A DNA stretch of 64,000 nucleotides, from positions 18,225,501 to 18,289,500 of the forward strand of contig NC_091093.1 in NCBI RefSeq assembly GCF_024713975.1, read 5' to 3'. This document shows positions 59,850 through 64,000 of the stretch, in pieces. Below the pieces are notes generated by a model that was not told the origin of the DNA, ran no database searches, and saw nothing but the letters and a program-made list of their open reading frames with translations. A program made the translations under genes and the position numbers. Source of the DNA: Paralichthys olivaceus (Eukaryota; Chordata; Actinopteri; Pleuronectiformes; Paralichthyidae). Positions within the stretch are counted from its first letter, which is position 1, and each line of letters begins with the position of its first letter.

Positions 59850-60088
59850 CATGTGAATGGCAGGACTTACACTCCCATTCATTTCCCTCACATTCCTGTT
59901 GCTTGCTCTTACTAGCCCTGGCACCTGGGGCGTGGCACTGGTTTTTTGGCTGAGTGACTGATTTAACTCCCCTTCTGTCCCCCTCCTCCACTTCACCACC
60001 CTCCCTCCCGCTCGCCGCCTTGTTTACTGTGCGCCCAGACCCTTTTCTGTACTTCAACTTGCCCAACAGGTTATTGTCGTGTGGAATC
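59850..60088 (-). other. orphan open exon-like segment in nfat5 5' intron
   Basis: On the minus strand a pyrimidine-rich acceptor (TTTCTGCTTGACAG) is followed by 239 bases with one open frame and a GTGAGT donor at 59849. The frame includes LLGKLKYRKGSGRTVNKAAS and ECKSCHSH, basic and cysteine-containing. It is not recognised as any known NFAT5 segment and may be unexpressed. The frame is also open upstream to an ATG at 60144 or earlier. Confidence 0.3.
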
Positions 60089-63000
60089 CTGTCAAGCAGA
60101 AATGAAGCAGGAGAATAAGCCCACTTCAGTTGAAACATTTCACGAGGTGGATTTATTGAAATAAGCAGAATACTGCTCGGCAAAAAACAACGGTGGAGGA
60201 TGAGATTAGCTGCACCGTGTCCAAACATTTGGAGTTTAATCCAAGCATAAGAAGGAAAGAAAAACAGGGAGAAAGTGCCGGCACCTGCAGCAAACCATGT
60301 ACAACAACCCTGAAATGTTTACAGCCAAGCCTACACGAAGGCTGCCAGGGACTCCATAGCAACTCAGATCAGGGGACAAGTCTTTTAGGCGTCTGCGTCT
60401 CTCGTGAGACAATGTGGAGAAAATGAGAGGATAAAACAGCATTATTTTCACACAACTGAAGAACTGAGCATTAACAGTGCAGGATGTTGCACGAACAACG
60501 CTTAGAGCACTGTGGAAACATATCTGAATATGTAAAATGTTTCAACTATTAACACTAATACAACAAATTATACCCTTTTATTACAAGTTTATCACTCATA
60601 ATTAATTTACTTTAATGCATGTGTTATTCTAATATAAGAGTTAGTGTTTGATATAAAACAACTCTGGTTTAATATTTAAATTACAGACTAATATAATATG
60701 ACCTACTTATAAAATTCAAGTTTTGTATCCGATTACAGAGCCTGTCAGTATTGTCACATGATTGCATCACACATGATGAGTCAATATGTTGAAAGAAAAG
60801 GCTTACAGTCCTTATTGCACAATAGCAACCATTATAAAGCCAGATATTATCACTGCACTTAACCAGTCATTACATTCAGGAAGGAGCATGGCACCGTCAC
60901 TTTACGAGACAAACTGTTCACCTGATGAGAAGTGCCACAACAGATAAGATGTGTGGAACTACAGATGTTGCACTTGTGGGCTGCACCGGTACCTGCCAAA
61001 TTATCCAGATTACATTAATGGTAATGCTCATAGAAGCAGGAATCTGTGGTTTATTGTTTCAATACAAAGGGGAAAAAAGTAAAAGTCAGTCAGGCTTTAG
61101 AACGGGATAATGCATTTGTTTGTGACACAGCAGGCTCAGGGTTTGTGGCATGTAGCTCTTTTCAGTCCAGCTAATCCCAAAGTGACCAGGAACGACCTCC
61201 AGGCATCAGTTTACATGACTTGCTTTCAACAAACACCCACTACAATCCTGACTTGACAAAACAGCCCACTGCGGCTGCTGTAAGGGCCAAACCACCCAGC
61301 TACAAGTCAGGTTTGGAAACAAAGTGGGTTGTTAGTCACATTGAATATAATAATATAATAATCCTCACAGAGTCAGCATTATAGAGCAGGGTATTTGGGC
61401 TGGTATACAACTAGGACATCATCTACCTTTAACTCTCTGGACTCAAAAACAAAAAGAAAAGAAAGAGTTAACTGAAAGTGTGACTTCGGACAGCAATGGA
61501 ATCCAAACTATTTACAACACACACTGTCACGCACACATACACATACACTTATCATACACATTGACAAATACCCTGGAGTAAGGAATAAACTCCTGGTCAC
61601 ATTTCCAGGGAAGTCAGTCCTAACTGGTGACGAGAAATGAAGGACAGTTTTAACGTGAATCATCCACCACCAAAATTTACAACCTATTACAGTATAATAG
61701 AACTGTTCGACAAAACGTTTGATGTGCCAACACAGGCAATTCTCTCCTGCTCACAGGAAAGCCGCACTGAGGCAACAGGAAAAGGCTTTAGCAACACTGC
61801 ACACACACTCGCCAGTGGTGAGACATCACCAAGCCGCCGTGTAACCAGTGTCTGATCCAGGAAAGGAATCATCAAGACTGGATTTATGAGTCAACCACAG
61901 TATGCAAAACAATGAATGAGTAGGTTAATAAGTTTTCATTTCCATGTCACACCTAACATTTGAGCCAACCAACAAGTATTTTGGGTTCTACACCATAAAT
62001 GGCAAACCACCAAACACAAGTATGACTGCAATCCGTAGGCTCACCTGTTTTCCACCCACTGAGACAGCAACGTATTTATCCTCATCTGACTTGAAATACA
62101 TTCAAACGAATTGCGTGTCATGTCAGATCGGTCGAACTAGACAGCCCTACATGTGAAGTTATGTAGCCCAAGTTAGCATTGAGACTAGAAACAGGGAAGG
62201 AGTTAGCCTGGATCTCTATGAAGATAAGCAATTATGTAGCCTTTATTGTATTTATTTTTAGTTCATACAAACCTCAGTGTAAAAAACGACAATTTGCTCT
62301 TTTAGTATTAGTTTTCAGTCATTATTTATTTATATATTTTATTAGTAGTATTATATATTTTATTACTGCCATTTCAATTTTTTGGCTAGTCTTTTCCTGT
62401 CTTCATGCTTAGCTAAGCTAACAAGCAGTTCACTGTAGTTGTTCACCATAGAGCGAATCAGCATACTTTTTCCAAAATTCAACAGTTCAACTGTTCCTTT
62501 AAACACAAAATCTTTTGAGTGTGTGATCCAAGATGAAAACTCAAATACTCTTTGTTAATACAATCACAGCGAACATAAAAACACTTAAAATTAGCTTGTG
62601 GCGTCAGAGTTTTGAACCTTGTGGACTGACTTCTGATTGAAGCTGCTGATAATAAACAGATAAAAGGGCTGAAACTGTGTCAGCCACTTGGAAGATATGT
62701 TTGAGTCTTGAGGCATCAGAGATTCACACTAGAACAATAAAGAGTAAGAATGTATGACTAGAAACCTAATGCCAAAATTGAGAAAACTGAGAAGCCATTT
62801 CATAACAATCACTGTCCTAAACAAAAAGTTATTGATAGGTCTCCTCAGGCCTTTAGCAATTATTGAAAATGTACAAACGTTCTGCCCTTGATCTTTCTCC
62901 AGATTTATGGCAATGTGTCCTTTGGACTGAGCCTGCACCTCAAGCTATTAATTACTTAAGAGGATTTGGTGTGAAGTCTAATCAAGCAAAACCACAGCAA

Positions 63001-63760
63001 ACTGGGAAACCAGTGATCAAGATTCAGCAAACACAACCGCCATTAAACCAAATAAAGTTGCTCTGGCGTTTCTCCTAAGAAAAGTCATATTCTATTGCAG
63101 CAGGTTGTGGCTTGCTGTGTCGGTGACAGATGAAAACTGTCAGTTCAGCTGATGACGTCGGACTTTACTCAGCAAATAGAAAAAACCTCCATCTTTGCCA
63201 AAGATACAGGGATTGGCAAGAGGAAGACCAAACATGACAAAACAATACCCACGTAATAATAATAATGCAATTTTCATTGAGATGACTAATGTTTAGAACT
63301 GTTAAATGGTATAAGGAGAATCAGACGAATGTCTGAAATTATTTAAAACTTGAACTTTGAACTTAAATATCTTTGAAGAAATATGTGATTTAGAGATATC
63401 CCCAAAAAGTAGAAGTAAAAAGAAAGACTGTGAATAATCTATTATTGAAAAAAGAGTTAAAAGGTTATTCTTGACTGAAGGGATAACTGGAAAAAACAGG
63501 ATAAAGGTGACACAAATAATTTGCATAAAATGTTACTCAGTTGAAACCAAGTTCACCCTGACTTGTCCTGAGGCAACACACTAAAATGTATGTGGGGGCT
63601 AGATGCCAATGTTAATGAAACTATAAAAGGACAACAAGGTTAAAATGTCTATAATGCAGTAAGGTCGAAGTCACTGGCTCCTTGATATTTTGACTTTTCA
63701 TGAAAGAGCTACAGCTTTTTAGATACATATTTACCTACCGTTTATAATTACCCATAACTG

Positions 63761-63845
63761 AATATACACTGAGTTAACATTTTATTAGGAACACCTAGCT
63801 TATTCAGTCTAATGCAACAATGCTGCAATAAATCCTCCCTAGGGC
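63761..63845. mobile_element. end of a teleost DNA-transposon-like repeat
   Basis: It reads TATACACTGAGTTAACATTT then TTATTAGGAACACCTAGC and GCAACAATGCTGCAATAAAT. These match phrases known from a frequent teleost repeat (CATTTTATTAGGTACACCT). Only this end is visible. Confidence 0.6.
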
Positions 63846-64000
63846 TGGACTGCATGCAAAAGGGGTTATAAAAAGATTTATTCCAAAAGGTACAGAGGAC
63901 GCTTCACCCAAATCAGTTCTTATCCTTACACAGTCAAAACCTAGCACAAAGGACTTATTACCAACAGGACTATCTGTTGTCAGAGGCTTCCTCAGACATT

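Larger units (their letters stand above)
57110..64000 (-). other. nfat5: nfat5 5' intron running off the right edge
   Basis: The exon starting at 57109 needs a preceding exon ending in G, which was not found up to the window edge, so this is read as one large 5' intron. It contains a MITE-like piece, a LINE tail with ATGG repeats, an orphan open exon candidate at 59850-60088 and a DNA-transposon end at 63761. The rest has only short open frames. Confidence 0.6.

Noticed and set aside
63302..63526. Minus-strand frame near the right edge tested as the missing nfat5 first exon
   Set aside because: It is a hydrophobic AT-rich translation without the MPSDF-like start or a donor in the required phase.

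Overview
This is vertebrate nuclear DNA, almost certainly from a ray-finned (teleost) fish. All recognisable genes are intron-rich with GT-AG splice sites, proteins match vertebrate families closely, and the background carries teleost-style repeats (ATGG microsatellites seeded by LINE tails, MITE-like elements with teleost consensus ends, long CA/TG tracts). I found no bacterial, plasmid or viral genes.

Five genes lie on the minus strand, so transcription runs right to left: nfat5 (43573 to beyond the right edge; N-terminal exon missing), kars1 (28958-36514, complete), gcsh (22527-26244, complete), rpl13 (14716-18752, complete, with a 5' TOP exon at 19190-19223) and cpne7 (933-9052, only the first four coding exons; the rest lies past the left edge). 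The human counterparts are all on chromosome 16q, and rpl13 followed by cpne7 in the same orientation matches human order.

I derived exon boundaries by hand and checked that phases add up. kars1 gives 578 residues from 14 exons, rpl13 gives 211, gcsh gives 174, and the visible part of nfat5 gives about 1297 from 12 exons. Two C/D-box snoRNAs of the SNORD68 type sit in rpl13 introns. kars1 intron 1 holds an alternative exon (34519-34689) encoding a mitochondrial targeting peptide in the correct phase.

The genes are housekeeping or stress genes and do not form one pathway: lysyl-tRNA charging in cytosol and mitochondrion, the lipoyl carrier of glycine cleavage, a 60S ribosomal protein, a calcium-dependent membrane-binding copine, and the tonicity-responsive Rel-family factor NFAT5.

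Between genes: 9.1-14.7 kb has no convincing gene; 19.2-22.1 kb holds MITE copies; 26.3-28.5 kb has a decayed coding-like patch and a CA tract; 36.5-39.1 kb holds a striking minisatellite of about 38 units plus a dispersed teleost repeat; 39.1-43.6 kb is read as the long nfat5 3'UTR. No clearly new system was found. The most interesting signals are the mitochondrial kars1 exon hemmed in by a fold-back element, the Chi-octamer minisatellite behind kars1, the paired snoRNAs, the periodic hydrophobic motifs in the NFAT5 glutamine-rich region, and an orphan open exon in the nfat5 5' intron.
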